64,000 bases of DNA from Todiramphus chloris collaris (lineage: Eukaryota; Chordata; Aves; Coraciiformes; Alcedinidae): contig JANVCC010000010.1 in the NCBI GenBank assembly GCA_025345505.1, positions 43,117,772 through 43,181,771 of the forward strand. Reading direction: 5' to 3'. Position 1 is the stretch's first letter, and each line of letters begins with the position of its first letter. This document shows, in pieces, positions 25,390 to 38,312 of this stretch. Under the pieces are notes generated by a model that saw only the letters and a program-made list of their open reading frames with translations, was not told the origin of the DNA and searched no databases. The translations under genes were made by a program, and so were the position numbers.

Positions 25390-25968
25390 AGCAAAAGCTC
25401 AGCCAGAGGTCAAGGAAGCAATGGCTTCCCTCTGCTCTGTAACTGGGAGCTTGCATCTGGGATATTGTGTCCAGTTTGGGACTTCCCAGTGCAAGAGAAG
25501 GGTTTATGAAGAAGAGTGAGTCCAGTAAAGGAAGGTTGAGAAGGTCTGGGTGCAATGGCGTAAGTGCAGGGGGAGGCTGAGAAATCTGGGCTTACTCAAC
25601 TGGAAAAGGAGAAAATGAAGAGGGATCTGATTGCTGACTTAACTATCTAAAAGAGGACATTTAGAGGAGATGGATCTTCTTGGACGTATGTAATGAAAAC
25701 AGAAGACAACAGTCACATGCTGTAGCAGGGAAATTCTGATTAGGTAAAAGGTTAAAAAATATCTGCAACATGAGTGGTTAAGCACTGGAAGAGGTTTCCC
25801 GGGTTTCTCTGTTCTTAGAGCCCTTAATAACTAGAGTGATCAAGGTATGGACAAAACTGATCTTTCTTTGAAATTAGCCCTGGATGGTTCAGGAGCTTGG
25901 AAAAAATGACCTCTAAAGGTCTGTTCCAATCTGGAGTGCCTGGTGATTCAATGACTATCTGTATGAAT
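25390..25968 (+). mobile_element. old CR1 LINE, 3' fragment, forward strand
   Basis: The sequence follows the layout of the CR1 3' end: the end of the reverse-transcriptase frame (25454-25489 reads HLGYCVQFGTSQ, against the family's [12 protein letters not shown]), then the region corresponding to the Leu/Glu/Arg-rich RT C-terminus around 25570-25620 (ggctgagaaatctgggctta), the 3' UTR-like part (aagcactggaagaggtttcc, ccctggatggttcaggagc) and the terminal box near 25905-25945 (tgacctctaaaggtctgttc). The tail at about 25945-25968 is degenerate. Many substitutions and indels break every frame, so the copy is old and 5'-truncated. Boundaries are approximate. Confidence 0.8.
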
Positions 25969-25974
25969 GATGGA

Positions 25975-27812
25975 ATTTTATCACAATGTTAAGAGTTGGA
26001 AGGGACCTTGAAAGATCATCTAGTCCAACCCCCATGCCAGAGCAGGACCACCTAGAGCAGGTCACATAGGAATGCGTCCAGGCGCGTTTTAAATGTCTTC
26101 AGAGAGGGAGATTTCACAACCCATGTGAGCAGCCTGTTCAGTGCTTCTCATGGTGAAAAAGTTTTTCCTTACGTATCTGTGGAACCTCTTATGCTCCAGC
26201 TTGCACCTATTGCCCCTTGTCCTATCACTGAACATAACAGAGAGGAGCCTGCTACATCCTCCTGACGCTCACCCTTTATGCATTTATAAACATGAATGAG
26301 GTCACCCCTCAGTCTCCTCTTCTCCAAGCTAAAGAGACCCAGCTCCCTCAGCCTTTCATCATAAGGGAGATGCTCCAGTCCCTTAATCATCTTTGTGGCT
26401 CTGCACTGGACTCTTTCGAGCAGTTCCCTGTCCTTCTTGAGCTGAGGGGCCCAGAACTGAACACAATATTCCAGATGCGGTCTCACCAGGGCAGAGTAGA
26501 GGGGGAGGAGAACCTCTCTCAACCTACTAACCACACCCCTTCTAATACATCTCAGGATGCCATTGGCCTTCTTGGCCTTGAGGGTGCATTGCTGGCTCGT
26601 GGTCATCCTGCAGTCCACCAGGACCCCCAGGTCCTGTTTCCCTGTGCTACTCTCTAACAAGTCAATCCCCAACCTCTGCTGGTACATGGTGCCAACTCTC
26701 CAGACTGTCTAGGTCTCTCTGGATGGCAGCACAGGCTTCTGGTGTGTCAGCCACTCCTCCCAGTTTTGTATCATCAGCAAACTTGCTGAGAGTTCACTCT
26801 GTTCCCTCATCCAGGTCATTGATTATTCATTGATATTGAATACTGCTGGCCCCAGTGCCAGCCCTTGAAGTACTCAAGGGGACTTGAGGTACTCATGAGG
26901 GGACTCCACTAGATACAGGCCTTCAATTAGACTCTGCCCCATTGACCACAACTCTCTTGACTTCTTTCCTTCAGCCAGTTCACAGTCCACCTCACTACCT
27001 GATCATCCAGACCACACTTTCTCAGTTTAGCTGTAAGGATGCTGTGGGAGATGGTGTCATATGCTTTACTGAAATCAAGATGGACCACATTCACTGTGCT
27101 ACCATCACCTATCCACCTGGTTATTCCTTCATAAAAGGCTATCAGGTTGGTCAGACATGATTTCCCCTTGGTAAAACCATGCTGACTGCTCCTGATGACC
27201 CCTTGTCCTTGATATACATAGAGACAGTACCAAGGATAAGCTGTTCCATCACCTTTCCAGGGATGGACGTGAGGCTGACTGGTCTGTAGTTACCCAGGTC
27301 CTCCTTCTTGTCCTTTTTGAAGACTGGATTGACATTTGCTTTCTTTCAGTCCTTGGGCACCTCTCCTGTTTTCTATGAGTTACTACAGGTGATGGAGGTT
27401 GGTCTAGCAATGACTTCTGCCAGCTCCCTTAGCACTCGCTGCTGCATCCCATCAGGGCCCATGGACTTGGGTACATCCAGATTGCTCAGCTGATCCTAAC
27501 CCAGTCCTCATCAACCAAGGAAGTCTCCTCCTCTATACTGACTTCCTGTGGGGCCTTGGTGGTCTGGGGCTCCAAGGACAGTCTCCAGCAGTATAGACAG
27601 AGACAAAGAAGTCATTCAGTAACTCCGCCTTCTCTGTATCCTCTGTCACCAGGGCACCCATCTCATTCATCAGTGGGCCTACATTGCCCTTAGTGTTAGT
27701 TTTGTCTGCAGTGTATTTGAAGAAGCCCTTTCTTTTGTCCTTGACCTCCCTTGCAAGGTTTAACTCCAGGGAGGCCTTAGTTTTCCTAGTTGCCTCCCTA
27801 CATGTTCTGATA
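25975..27812 (-). mobile_element. CR1 LINE, 5'-truncated, reverse strand
   Basis: Read on the reverse strand this is about 1.8 kb of CR1 containing most of the reverse-transcriptase domain and the full 3' end. Visible RT landmarks from 5' to 3' are: the upstream segment around 27630-27760 (NVGPLMNEMGALVTEDTEKA-like), the palm motif at 27044-27085 (VHLDFSKAYDTISH), INDLDEG near 26815, and the catalytic box FADD at 26770-26781 followed by TKLGG. The 3' UTR follows, ending with the terminal box whose plus-strand text is agttggaagggacc (about 25992-26005) and ctagtccaac (26018-26027). A stop (TGA) sits between INDLDEG and FADD, and a frameshift precedes INDL, so the copy is dead. It is less decayed than the forward CR1 beside it. 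Confidence 0.92.
26169..26687 (-). pseudogene. CR1 reverse transcriptase, C-terminal remnant frame
   Basis: A 172-codon frame inside the reverse-strand CR1. It encodes the part of the RT polyprotein after the FADD box: [16 protein letters not shown], then [16 protein letters not shown], then [19 protein letters not shown] and [18 protein letters not shown]. These are hallmark segments of avian CR1 ORF2 (RNA-directed DNA polymerase used for target-primed reverse transcription). The catalytic palm lies outside this frame, upstream and broken, so the frame cannot make an active enzyme. The ATG is incidental. The last ~20 residues run into the 3' UTR. Confidence 0.9.
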
Positions 27813-29502
27813 ACAATTTTACAATTTTATCTTTTTTAGTTTCAGTCATCATGTATATACTGAATAACTAAGAAAAATTGCATCGATAAGAACTTCCCCT
27901 AAAGTCTACTTACTGACAGTGGTGTTTGTAGTGAAGGGACTTGATCTAATTGATTTTGCTTGCCCATGTCCCTCCAGATTTATTCATGGAACTAGAAGAG
28001 ATCACACTTTCAGTTTACTGATGGACTGGAAAATAAGCTCTCCTGTTTCTGCAACTCCCTGTGGGTTCATCAGTTTTGAATAAATTAGTAACTGAATGGA
28101 GCTATTTGCATGAACCAAGATTAAAAAAAAATAGCCTTGCTGTATTCACAGAACATGCTCTAGCTGTCAAAGCTGGTTTATCTCTTTAACGAACTACACG
28201 TGCTTAGACAGACAAATATATTATGTGGGTTTTTTAGGAGCTCGCTATAAAGTTTGCAGTCTTGCATCACCATACAAAGAATGTTGTTCTTGAGTGTTAG
28301 TACATTTTTGCATGCATAAAAATTCCTTGATCTTGGTCTTCTCTCTTTACCAGACAGACCAGGTGCATTATGTGTGTAGAATAGAAGAGTAAAATATATG
28401 TATTAAGAATAAAAAGGGTGAAAAGAACTCTGGCAGAAAAGGAGCCTAAAAAGACAAGATTTTTATTTTTTTTCTGAAACTACCTAGTAGCTAGTGTAGT
28501 CAGGTCTTTCAAGTATAACTTGGGCTGTATTACTGGATTTTATTATTTTATTACCCCTCTATGTAGCTCTTTGCTTTTTGGATTCCATGTTTACTGAGAT
28601 TATTTCCCTCAAAAGTTTTAAATGGGTGTCACGAGTGAAGTTGCCTGAGTGAAGCTGTGCCTCCAGTTGACTGTGAACTAAATGTAGGGAAACAAAGCTG
28701 GGAAACATCTTTGGACAGCATTTGCTCTGCAGTATGTCACCTCTGAAAACTGATAGGGCTGATTGCTAGCTCAAATTAACTGTTTGTAATTGGGGTTGTT
28801 TTCATCTGTCCCAAATTTTACCCTTTCACAGCAACTTCCTGGCAGGACTGCAGAATATTAAGGAAAGAAAGGAAACTTTTTTTTTTGTGATGTGTGGAGG
28901 GGAGTGAAGGATTGGAGGAAAAAAAAATGCTCATGAATTATTTTAGTAACACTTCCATTCTCTTTTGTCTCTTATCTTGCAACCCTGCTGGTCTCCCTGA
29001 CTGACCCAAACCACGGCTTATGTCCGGTCATTTCCATATTCCACCTTTCTCCTAGTTTTCCTGGGTCTGAATCACGCTCTTTCTCTGAAATTCTAATCAA
29101 GAACTATATATGTAACTCAAACTATATACTGTGCCTCAGACATCCTTTCCACACACCTTTGGTATTGGCATATAATGAGGAAATTAGGAGGCATGTATGA
29201 TGAGAAATAGTTCCTTGGAAACAAGTATTCATTGGTTTCTGTTTCTTCCTTATTCTGTTTGTCCCTTGTTCTTCAGGGACCAAAGCTGGAGGGGGCTGGT
29301 GCAAACAGCACACCTTACTGTGCTGGTTTCTTACATGGACTATGAGATGGGTCTTTAAAATTGGTGTGTACCTAGAAATATATTAACAATAGAATCACTT
29401 CTTTCTGTCTTAATGTGCATAGAGAACACTGGGCAGTATCATAAAGTCCCATCTCGTTTTTCTAGTCTGGCTACTGCTATATATACTCTTCAGCTACTGC
29501 AC
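27813..29502. other. no gene seen
   Basis: Sequence resumes an AT-rich noncoding character at the 5' truncation point of the CR1. No recognised repeat; A8 and T9 runs near 28123-28130 and 28877-28886. Confidence 0.5.
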
Positions 29503-29557
29503 TTTTTTTTGGGGGGGGGGGGGGGACGGGGGATGGACGGGACGGATGGGGATGGGG
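29503..29557 (+). repeat. T8-G15 tract with further G runs; quadruplex-forming motif
   Basis: T8 (29503-29510) is followed by G15 (29511-29525), then ggggg, ggg and gggg runs separated by short a/c/t spacers up to 29557. The plus strand satisfies the usual four-G-run quadruplex pattern several times over. There are two short near-repeats of acggatgg/acgggacgg type. Confidence 0.9.
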
Positions 29558-29660
29558 ACCCAACAAACTAAATCCCCAAAACCAACAAAATAAAATCTCA
29601 AACAAAAACCCAACACCCCCCAAACCCACTAGAAACCCCAAACAAAAAGCCCAACACCAA
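29558..29660 (-). repeat. C/A-rich low-complexity tract (G/T-rich on reverse strand)
   Basis: About 100 bases composed almost wholly of A and C (for example caacaccccccaaaccc and aaaccccaaacaaaaagccc). Read on the reverse strand it has the same look as the G/T-rich tracts at 36.4, 49.25, 50.65 and 54.04 kb. It causes a spurious Gly/Phe/Leu/Trp-rich reverse frame at 29477-29854. Confidence 0.85.
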
Positions 29661-32600
29661 ACCTCTAAGTCATACTGTGAGTGTCCTGAGGGTTTACAGT
29701 CTGTTGAGAAGAGACTATAGGAAGGAGAGTTTGTCTGTATATTCATGTGTGTGATCGCACTTCTCCTAGCTACGAACATATATTGTGGGCTTGTTTCAGT
29801 ATTATGTTTGTTCTGCTGGTCCTCCCTAATAATTTGATCAATGCTGTTGGTCATAAATGCTCTTTAGTGTTAGAAGGTAAGGCTTAAGGGTAGATGAAAC
29901 ATATTAAGGAGAGGACAGACCAGCCATTTTATCTAGCACTGCTTTAGCAAGATCTTATATATATTTTTTTATCTCAGACAATCTGTCCTTTCAATTTCCT
30001 ATTAATGTAATTAGGAATGGAGTTCTGTTTTATTTATCCGCTTTTAAAATATATTCCTGGTAATTTTTTTTCCTTGTGGAGAAAAAGAAACTGCATTTCC
30101 AGGGACAGATCAGAGCACAAGCTTAGAAGCAATGCTATTTAGGTTATAAAGCATATAACCTATTTAATGCATTAGTAATAGGAGTTTTTTCCAGTATATA
30201 GCTTCACAACAAAATGGGAATCATCATAACTACAATTACATATTTCAGATGATTCAATATATGTCTTCTACAAGTGAAATCAAGCAGATGCTATTCTGTA
30301 GCAAGAAAGGGGTTAAACAGAAACAAGGTATGTATTATTGGCCTTTGCAGGTGTCTGTGGGGTATGAAGTTAAATTTGTTGGCCTTGATTCTGGCTTTAG
30401 GGGTCAACAGTAGTGGCAGGCACAGCTTTGGTGCTGTGAGATTTATCTCTTAATTCTACTGTTAGTCTCTTTTTGTATGCAGCGGTGATGGGGGTGGGGG
30501 GATAATGTGTGTAGCTGAAGGCCAGTCTAGAAAGATCCAATCTCTTGGAAATGTTAGCTTACTCAAAAAGCATTTTTATCCCATAATGGCTAAAATGATG
30601 GCACCAGATGCAAAGTAATGGTTTTGAGATGATTTTTACTGATCATCTTTGCTGGTCTCCTATTTTACTGACTAATAAGTGCTGCTGAGCTTTTTGTCCT
30701 AAGCTGCTGGTAATATATAAGGACTGTCAATAGCTTTCATTATCATTATTTTGAATTTGCATATTAACACACATCTAATTACTCTGTCCTTTATAGCTGT
30801 TTTCTGTATGTACAAAGTGAGAAGAAATAAAACAAAACCTGTAGTTTTCATTACGGTCTTGAAAATAGTCTTGACGTAGTAGCCTGTAATCATTAGAAAG
30901 GGCTATGAATAGCAGATGTAGAAATTTAACTTTTTTCTTTTGTTGTAACGTGTGACCTTTTCATCTCTTTGATCCCTTAAGCTGTGGGCTGCATGACCTT
31001 GGATTAGTAGAAACAAGAAATGCTGTGCATCATCTAATGACATACTTCTGGCTACATCAAAGTAGGTTAGATAAGATCTGTTGTAGGAAATCTTCTGCAT
31101 AGTCTACAGGAGCAAAGGTTGTAGCCAAGCATGCTGTGGCTTCCTTTTGCAAAGAATGGTAAAACTGAAATGGACTGCCATTCTTGTTTATCTTAAAAAG
31201 CTTAGGGAAATGTTGAACATATTTGGAATAATGTTGACAGTACAAGAGCAGATCTTAAATGAAACTTCCTTTCCTACATGCTGACATAGGAAATAGGAGT
31301 AAGAAGTTACTGAATGTTGATATGACTTGCAGCTTATTTTAAATTATAGAGGAGCTGCTGTTTAGTTCACTCATTTTTGATGCTGTGGTGTTCACAATTC
31401 TTCTCAAGCAAAGGTGGTGAACAATATTTGTGTCTTCCATATGAATCTGAAATAGTGGTAATATTACTTTTCAGTATGTGCTGCTGTTGTTTAGCCCTGA
31501 GGTTAAATAGGTTTCTTTGTCCTGTAGTATGAATGGATGGTAAATCTGGCTTCATTCCAGCCTAATCTGTAAAATGGGAGTAGTATTTCTATGGTTTGGA
31601 GATGGTGCAAAACTGGCAAAATAAGTTCAAAGATACAGTCGGTCTTCTTTAACCATACATGTTGCTTTTCATCTTTAAATAAAATTACTTCCTCTTGAAA
31701 GCTTAAAAAATGAATACATTTTCTTCTGTAACCTTGAAGAATAGGAATATGCAGGTGGTGTGAAGAAACATTTGGGATGTAATTATTTTTAAATAGTATG
31801 TACAGGTGTCCCAAGGCTTTGTGCAGTGCCCCTCAGTAAAATGCTTCTCCTTTGTCATTTTGTATCAGTCCTACATTGGCCAATATTATTGGGTGCAACA
31901 AATCTATAGTGATGTTCTCATTTAATTCATGGCTTTTAAGAAACCTGTGCAAATGTGCATTTTTCAGCCATACCATGCTGTGAACAACGTTCATGAAGAT
32001 GTTCAGTTTCCTCATTTAAGAGCTAGACTTGATGAAATACAGAGGAGATTACCAAGATAATAAAGTGCTTAATATTGACCAATGGACTGATGATTTTTGA
32101 ATATTTTCCATGATTATAACTGAACATAACAGGTATTTTTGTTCTCTTACAAGAGAAAGTCTAGTGATTGTAATGAGTAGCAATGAGATGATGTTATGAA
32201 TGTTAAAACGCCTGTGCATAGAATTGTTTGACAACTGACCTGCCTTGAATCAGCATTTTACTTTGAGAGATTAAAGTGTACTAAAGGGATTTTACTCCCC
32301 TCCTCTTCCCTCCTATTCTCAATGACTAAATGTCTTATCAGAGATCCATCTTTGTGTCTATTATGAAGAAAAATAACCAGTGTGGGAAGCGAGCTGCACC
32401 CTTAGGGTAGGAAGAGACCAGAATAGCTTTTGGATGAGAAAGGTATCCTCCAGGATGTAGAGGAGGGGAAAAAATTGACTCAGAAAAATTCAATCATGAA
32501 AAATAGAGTTTTTGTAATCAATATTTCCAGAGGTAAAGCAGACAAGATAACAGTTAAAGAATTCACTTTGAAACTGTTTTTGCAAAGCTTCTCGTGGGAG

Positions 32601-33763
32601 AAGTGAGGATGGACTGCTATTTTTTCTCTGGCTGTTAGCAAGTACAAATCTTTAGCTTTGGCGTTTCTCATCTTGAACATCTATTCTTAGTTTAAACCTA
32701 AATAAGAGAACTCACATGCATGCTCTGAAATATTGGTTGTATATGACAGCTAGTGTCTAAAAGTGCCTAGAGTAACAAAGAACTTAAAATAAACAGATTT
32801 GATTTTTTTTTCTTGGCATTAGAACTCCTGTTACCTCAGAGCAGTAACTTCATCTCTATTGTGGCTGAAAATCCTTCTGATTCTTTGCAATTCACTTCTG
32901 AAGTGGAAGCTCTCAATAGCCAAACTGTGATCCGGGTAACTGTGATGTGAGATAAGAACTTTTAACAAAGTTTTTCTTGTACATCAGGAAACTCTGAGTT
33001 GTAAAGATGATGTGTTAATTCTTTAAAACTTGGCCTTTCACAGAATTCAATGTCAAGCCGTAGTCTGAAGTTTCTTTAGAGTCCGGTGTACACTGTTTAG
33101 TTTATGTAGAAGCTAATCACATTATGAAGCAGTTCTAATCACTTAAGACATTTGGCTTTTTGGTTGTAAACATAAACGGTATTCTTAAAGCACCTTTCCA
33201 CTGATACTGGTTGAAATTGTGCAAATGGTTGCAGTGGTTGCAAGTCAGCACTAGGTGTTTAGAGGAAGTTCATCTGTTTTGGCTGGTCAGGGAACTTGCA
33301 GCTGCTCAATGAATCCGACTTTAGTATTTTGATTTAGTATAGAATGGAATGAAAAATATTTCATTAAAATACATATACTAAGAAAGGAATTCAGGACAGC
33401 TAATAGCAACCAATCTCTGACAAGATTTCTCTAAACAGAAAAGAAAAAGTAAAGACTGAAGAATTAGCTTCTTGAATGTTTGAGAGATCATTTAGACAAA
33501 TTTTGTCTCATGTCCTCAAAAATATTTTTGGCACTTCCTGGTTCACTAATCTTGTACCTCTGCAACAATTCACGTGGTATAAACAGAACAAAACTTCTGG
33601 TATAAAAACTTTTTACTAAAAAAAAGAGTGAATAAGATTTTTATTCTTCCATTCTCTTTTTTCATTCTATCTGTAGCACTGAAAGTCTTTCCTCCTTCAA
33701 ATTAGCATGAAATCACAGTTTGATCATTTCCTTTCTGAGCTTCTATTCTTTGTTTAAACAGAT
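29661..33763. other. no gene seen
   Basis: AT-rich noncoding sequence. A cluster of short reverse-strand frames between 30.7 and 32.7 kb (60-103 codons) shows no motif and no consistent splice sites; they arise in A-poor reverse-strand composition. No repeat family recognised. Confidence 0.5.
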
Positions 33764-33797
33764 GGAAAAAAAAAAAAAAGGAAAAAAAAAGAAAAAG
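33764..33797 (+). repeat. A-rich polypurine tract
   Basis: A 34-nt purine-only run, mostly A with interspersed G (A14, then A9 and A5 blocks). It could be a decayed poly(A) tail, but no retroposed sequence could be recognised on its 5' side. Confidence 0.85.
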
Positions 33798-36401
33798 TAA
33801 ATATGTTTCTTTGCAACAGATTACTCCAGTTGGTATGTTTGGAGGGAGCTTAGCTGCCAGAGAGCTTTTATGTTTGTTAGTCATTTGTTGCAGAACAACT
33901 TTGCCTAAAGCACTGGTGGTACTTGCTTCATTTGGTTTGTGGGACTTACTGGCTTGAGTTTCTTTGTTGTGTACTCTTGTAACCTTAACAGGAGTTCTAT
34001 GACAAATAGATATTGTGCTGCTGGTCAGGAGTATAGGGTGAGTGACACTGCATCCATCAGTTGCAGAGTGGTTAAGGTCTTTGGGTTTGCAAATGTCTAC
34101 CCTTATTACGCTCATAAAACTGAAAGAGTGGTATGTAGGCTATGAATTCTTGCATTATGCTGTGAGTATGTTTAAGTATGTGGTCACTGCGAAACTAGGC
34201 ACCTGGTTAACCTTCTTGGGTGATACTTCCTTGATCTAATTAAAGCTGTCCCTTCACTGATCCTCAGCTGGTGTGATTGATGTTTCTTGTTGTGGAGGAT
34301 GCCTGCTCAGAGCTAGTTCAGGAGCTTTGCTTTAAAGTCTGGGGTGGAAGTATTTGCCTTGGAAGCTATGGATCTCTGAAGGGTAGCGCTTGGAGGATGA
34401 CAGGATAAAGCCTGGGAATCATGCAATATTGCTCCTCAACGTGGTGCCATAGTCTGGGTACAGAAACATTCTTTAGGGCTGAGATGGAAACAAGCATAGG
34501 AAACTTAATTATTTTAAAAAAAGCATTGTAGCAAAATGCTTAAACTCTTCTATAATTTACTTAATTTTTGAGATTTGCAAAGTGGTAACAAGCAGAACTG
34601 AAGAACCGTTACAAGTCATAATGATGGAATAGGTTGTTATCCCTTACTGTGCAGTTTCCTGACAGGGCTGGGTAAGATGTCATTCAACTATTAACCATAA
34701 TTTTCAATCTCAGCAGTGTTACTGAAGGCTTTTTTGACCATTTTGCTGTCATAAACAGTATACCGCATAATCTACATCTTCAGAATGTTTTAGTTACGGA
34801 TTTTGTTTTTTTGGTTGACAGTAACTTTTATGCTGTAGCTGATTTATGCCACAAGGTTCTGATTTGGTATGGAAACACTCTGATTCAATACAAGCTGGAC
34901 AACAAATTCTCCAGAGGAAAAAGCAGCAGAGCTCAGTAAAGCCTGAAGAGTCCAGAGCAGCTGAATCTTAGAAGCTGAGCTATTCAATTTACAGTTGCAG
35001 TGAAAGGACCTCCACCATTCACGGATGTTTTATCTTGCTGGAAGTGTTGAACTACAATAATGTTTACTATAACAGTGTGTGGTACAGGGCTGGTAGAGGG
35101 ATTCATCTACTTCACATACCAGTATGCAACCACAAACCATATGCTCTTAGCTGTTCAGTACATCGCTTATGGGTTTTGGGAGTTGGGAAGGAATAGTTAG
35201 CCTCTCAAAATGACATGGAGGTGGGGGAAAATGTCTCTTCAATGGTCTGTTTCATCAGGGGGTTTTGCTTAGTAAGCATGCATACCATGTTAAATAAGGA
35301 TGTGGTAAAAACGTACTTATAAATCTCAGTAGCTCTCTGCCAGTCTGGCTTGAGGAAGAGTTTTATCATGACTCAGCTGTGGTGATTTGATATTCAGATA
35401 TTAAGTCTGAAAAGAGCACATCAACCTGAAAAGTTAATATAAGGAGAAACCTTAAAGCATCTTCTCTGCAGTTGTAATATATTGTTGATGCTTTGGAAGA
35501 AGGTGAAATTTCCCCCCACCCATTAATCTAAATTAATTACTCTTCCTGGCCTGTTAATGAGAGGAATAGTGTAACATGGAATGTTGCTATCATTTTTTTT
35601 TTCTTTATAAATTGTCACTGATGGTAGTTTTTCTTGCCTTTTAAATTCTGATTTGCCCCTTTACAAATTCCAGCTCTTGTGTGCTGGCTTCTTGGGGCTC
35701 ATTGCTGTGTATACACAAATCTTCCTCTGTTCCCATTGTTAAATCTCTGAAGTTCAGGATGGATGAGCTGTACTTTTCTTTCCTGTATAGCTATATGGAT
35801 CCTTTTTTACCTATCCTAAGCAAGAGATAACTTTCAGGGAAGTGCTCTGAACTTCTACTAGTATGTTCCTTCATCTTCCTGGTGATCAGCGGAGTAGCTT
35901 GGCTTGTGTGGAAGAGGTAAAAATAGATATGACTTTACCATTTAAATATTTTTTTCAGTGTGATCTGTAGTTCATAGGTGAAGTAAGGCTTAGGTATACA
36001 GTTATAGTCTTAAATTTGCACCAGTTTCTTTACTATGTAAATTTTAATCAGTACTTGGGTACATGTTCCATTATGCTCAGAAATCTGAAAAAAAAAAAAA
36101 AGTGTTTGGATAAACATAAGAGTATCTCCATGTTTTGAGATTTTTAAAAAAGAGTTTACAGACAAATTGTACCTCAAGGCCAGCTGTCAGAGCAAATGTT
36201 AAAAATGAAGCACTGGCAGATGGTGAGAAGTTAAAAGTTTGTCCTCATAGAACCAGGTTATTGTCTGCCTCATGGTGAGGGAAACTGCTGTTGATGAATT
36301 GTATCAATGTTGCACCTTACTGTTCCTGGCCTAAACTCTTCCTGGCATGTTAAAATTTTGCAGATTTCCTCTCAGAATGGATAGAAGAAAGAGTGATTAG
36401 A
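33798..36401. other. no gene seen
   Basis: Noncoding sequence with overlapping motif-free frames around 33.9-34.2 kb on both strands. An A14 run lies near 36089-36102. No recognised repeat. Confidence 0.5.
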
Positions 36402-36461
36402 TGTTGGTTTTGTTGTGTGGTTTTGTTTGGTGTTTTCGTTGTTGATTTGTTTTTTCTCTTT
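36402..36461 (+). repeat. G/T-rich low-complexity tract
   Basis: About 60 bases made nearly entirely of T and G in TTTG/TTGG-like units (for example gttttgtttggtgttttcg). Similar tracts occur at 49.25, 50.65 and 54.04 kb and in the opposite orientation at 29.56 kb. Confidence 0.85.
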
Positions 36462-36647
36462 AACATTGGAATGGGAAGGCCTAGTAGCAGATAGAATTTG
36501 ATAAAATGATATACAGATGGAACAAAAATAGAGTTCTTGTACTCCATCAGCCTTTTCCTGTTAACATACAAACCCAGAATGTTTAACTCTTTTTTTTTTT
36601 TTGTTCCTTTATCAAATGCTCACAGTATACTCTATTGGTTACCCAAG

Positions 36648-36669
36648 GCCAAGATTGAATAATCTTGGC
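36648..36669. repeat. perfect 9-bp inverted repeat (hairpin)
   Basis: gccaagatt and aatcttggc pair perfectly across a 4-nt loop (gaat). Short; no evidence of function. Confidence 0.6.
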
Positions 36670-38312
36670 TTCCAGCTCTTGCTTCTACATAAAATATAAT
36701 GCTATTGTGATTATCAGGCTGTGTCAACATGGTCACTGATACATGTCAAAATCTGTAAATGGCTGTGTCAGATTAATCCAGGAAAAACCACCTGAGTAGA
36801 ACAACTGCAGAAACCAAATATTAGTGTTGTCTAATGTTGCCATCTGCTATGCATAGTGAGCTAAGGCTACTGGTTCTTGGTATTCTGTAGATGAGCAATA
36901 AAATAAGTATTTGACCAAAAGCTGTCATTGGAAAGCAGTAGCCTGTGTGAATGCTGGTCAGTACTACTCCTTGGGCTAGAGGTTTTAAAAGAAACCAATC
37001 TGTGAAAATGGTTCTTAAAAGGGATGGCAAGGAGAATGAAAGGTTAGAGAGATGAGCTTTAAAATTCATTTAAGTAGCCAAATACTTGGGACTAATCAAA
37101 TTGCATTTAATGGATGCTAAAGTCACAGTTTATTCTTAAAATTTTAAAGAACTGAAAGCACACTTAAGAGTATTGTACGTGGTATATGTAACCAGGTGCC
37201 AATACCTGTTGTCTCCCGAGTAATAAATTTGTAACTCTTCTGGAAGCAGTTGCTGTTTTTTAGTGTGATTTCTAGAAGTTGGGAAAGAATGTGCTTCTGC
37301 ATCATCTCAAATGAAAGAGATGACGAAACCTGGGGGACTGCTGGAGTTGGGTTGCTGGTGAAGAGCTGTGCAGGCTTTTGTTCAATCCAGGGTTCTGTGA
37401 GATAACAGCACAACAGACCATAAAAATGACCATTTCCAGCTGTGCATTTTATAAATTAATCTTTTATACTGCCAGATATTTATTCAGAGTAAGTGGACTA
37501 GGAAGATACTCTTTTTTTTAATGTGCTTGAAGGTAAAAACATTTCAGAATACAAGTGTTGAGCTTGAGTATTGAAGCTTGGCAAGTCTTAGGCAGTTTTG
37601 AAAATCTGTCGTACTAAAAAGTAACTGTTATGAATGCAGATTTTACTAATCAGCTGCATTTTGTTCATAAAACATGATTTGTTATTTAATTACGTAAGCA
37701 ATGTATGTAGACATTGAGCAAAGTATTTAGATACTTTCCAGGTAAATTCTCTTGAAGTTTATCAGAGGATAAGTATACAAAACATTGGTTTGTTACTGAA
37801 AACTGTCTTGCTACACTCGCAATCGGTTCTTATCTTAACAGATGCTCCTATTTTCCCCTCTGCTTGACTTCATGGCTTAAGTTTAAGACTTTTTTTTTTA
37901 ATTGCAGGTGAAAACATAATATGCCTAGTATTTTGTCTTTTGGAATTTGGGAATATATGTTTTTATTCAACTCAGAATACTAGAGGATATATTTTTATGA
38001 AGAAGGTGACATGGTATGTAATAGTTGCTATTCCCATAAAATAGTTTTTTTTCTTTCTTTTATTTTTTTTCTGCTGTGATTTAGTTATCTATTGGGGTAA
38101 TTTTCTTCCAGAAAAACGGATTTATTTAGTAGAAACTGCTCAAGAATTGCTGACTTCCTAATATAGTAAATTTTCTTTTTTATACACTCAAGCAGATTAA
38201 CAGCTAATCTCAATGCTTAAAAAAATCATGTGCACTATCTGATTTCTGGAGGTGACAGGATCTGTTTAGTCATCTCTTATAATGTAGGTAACCATGGTAT
38301 TCCTTCTGATGG

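Noticed and set aside
26292-26657. 121-codon forward frame
   Set aside because: It is the antisense shadow of the CR1 reverse transcriptase frame.
29477-29854. 125-codon reverse frame rich in Gly, Phe, Leu and Trp, Pro
   Set aside because: It is a translation of the G15 run and the A/C-rich tract; low complexity, not a protein.
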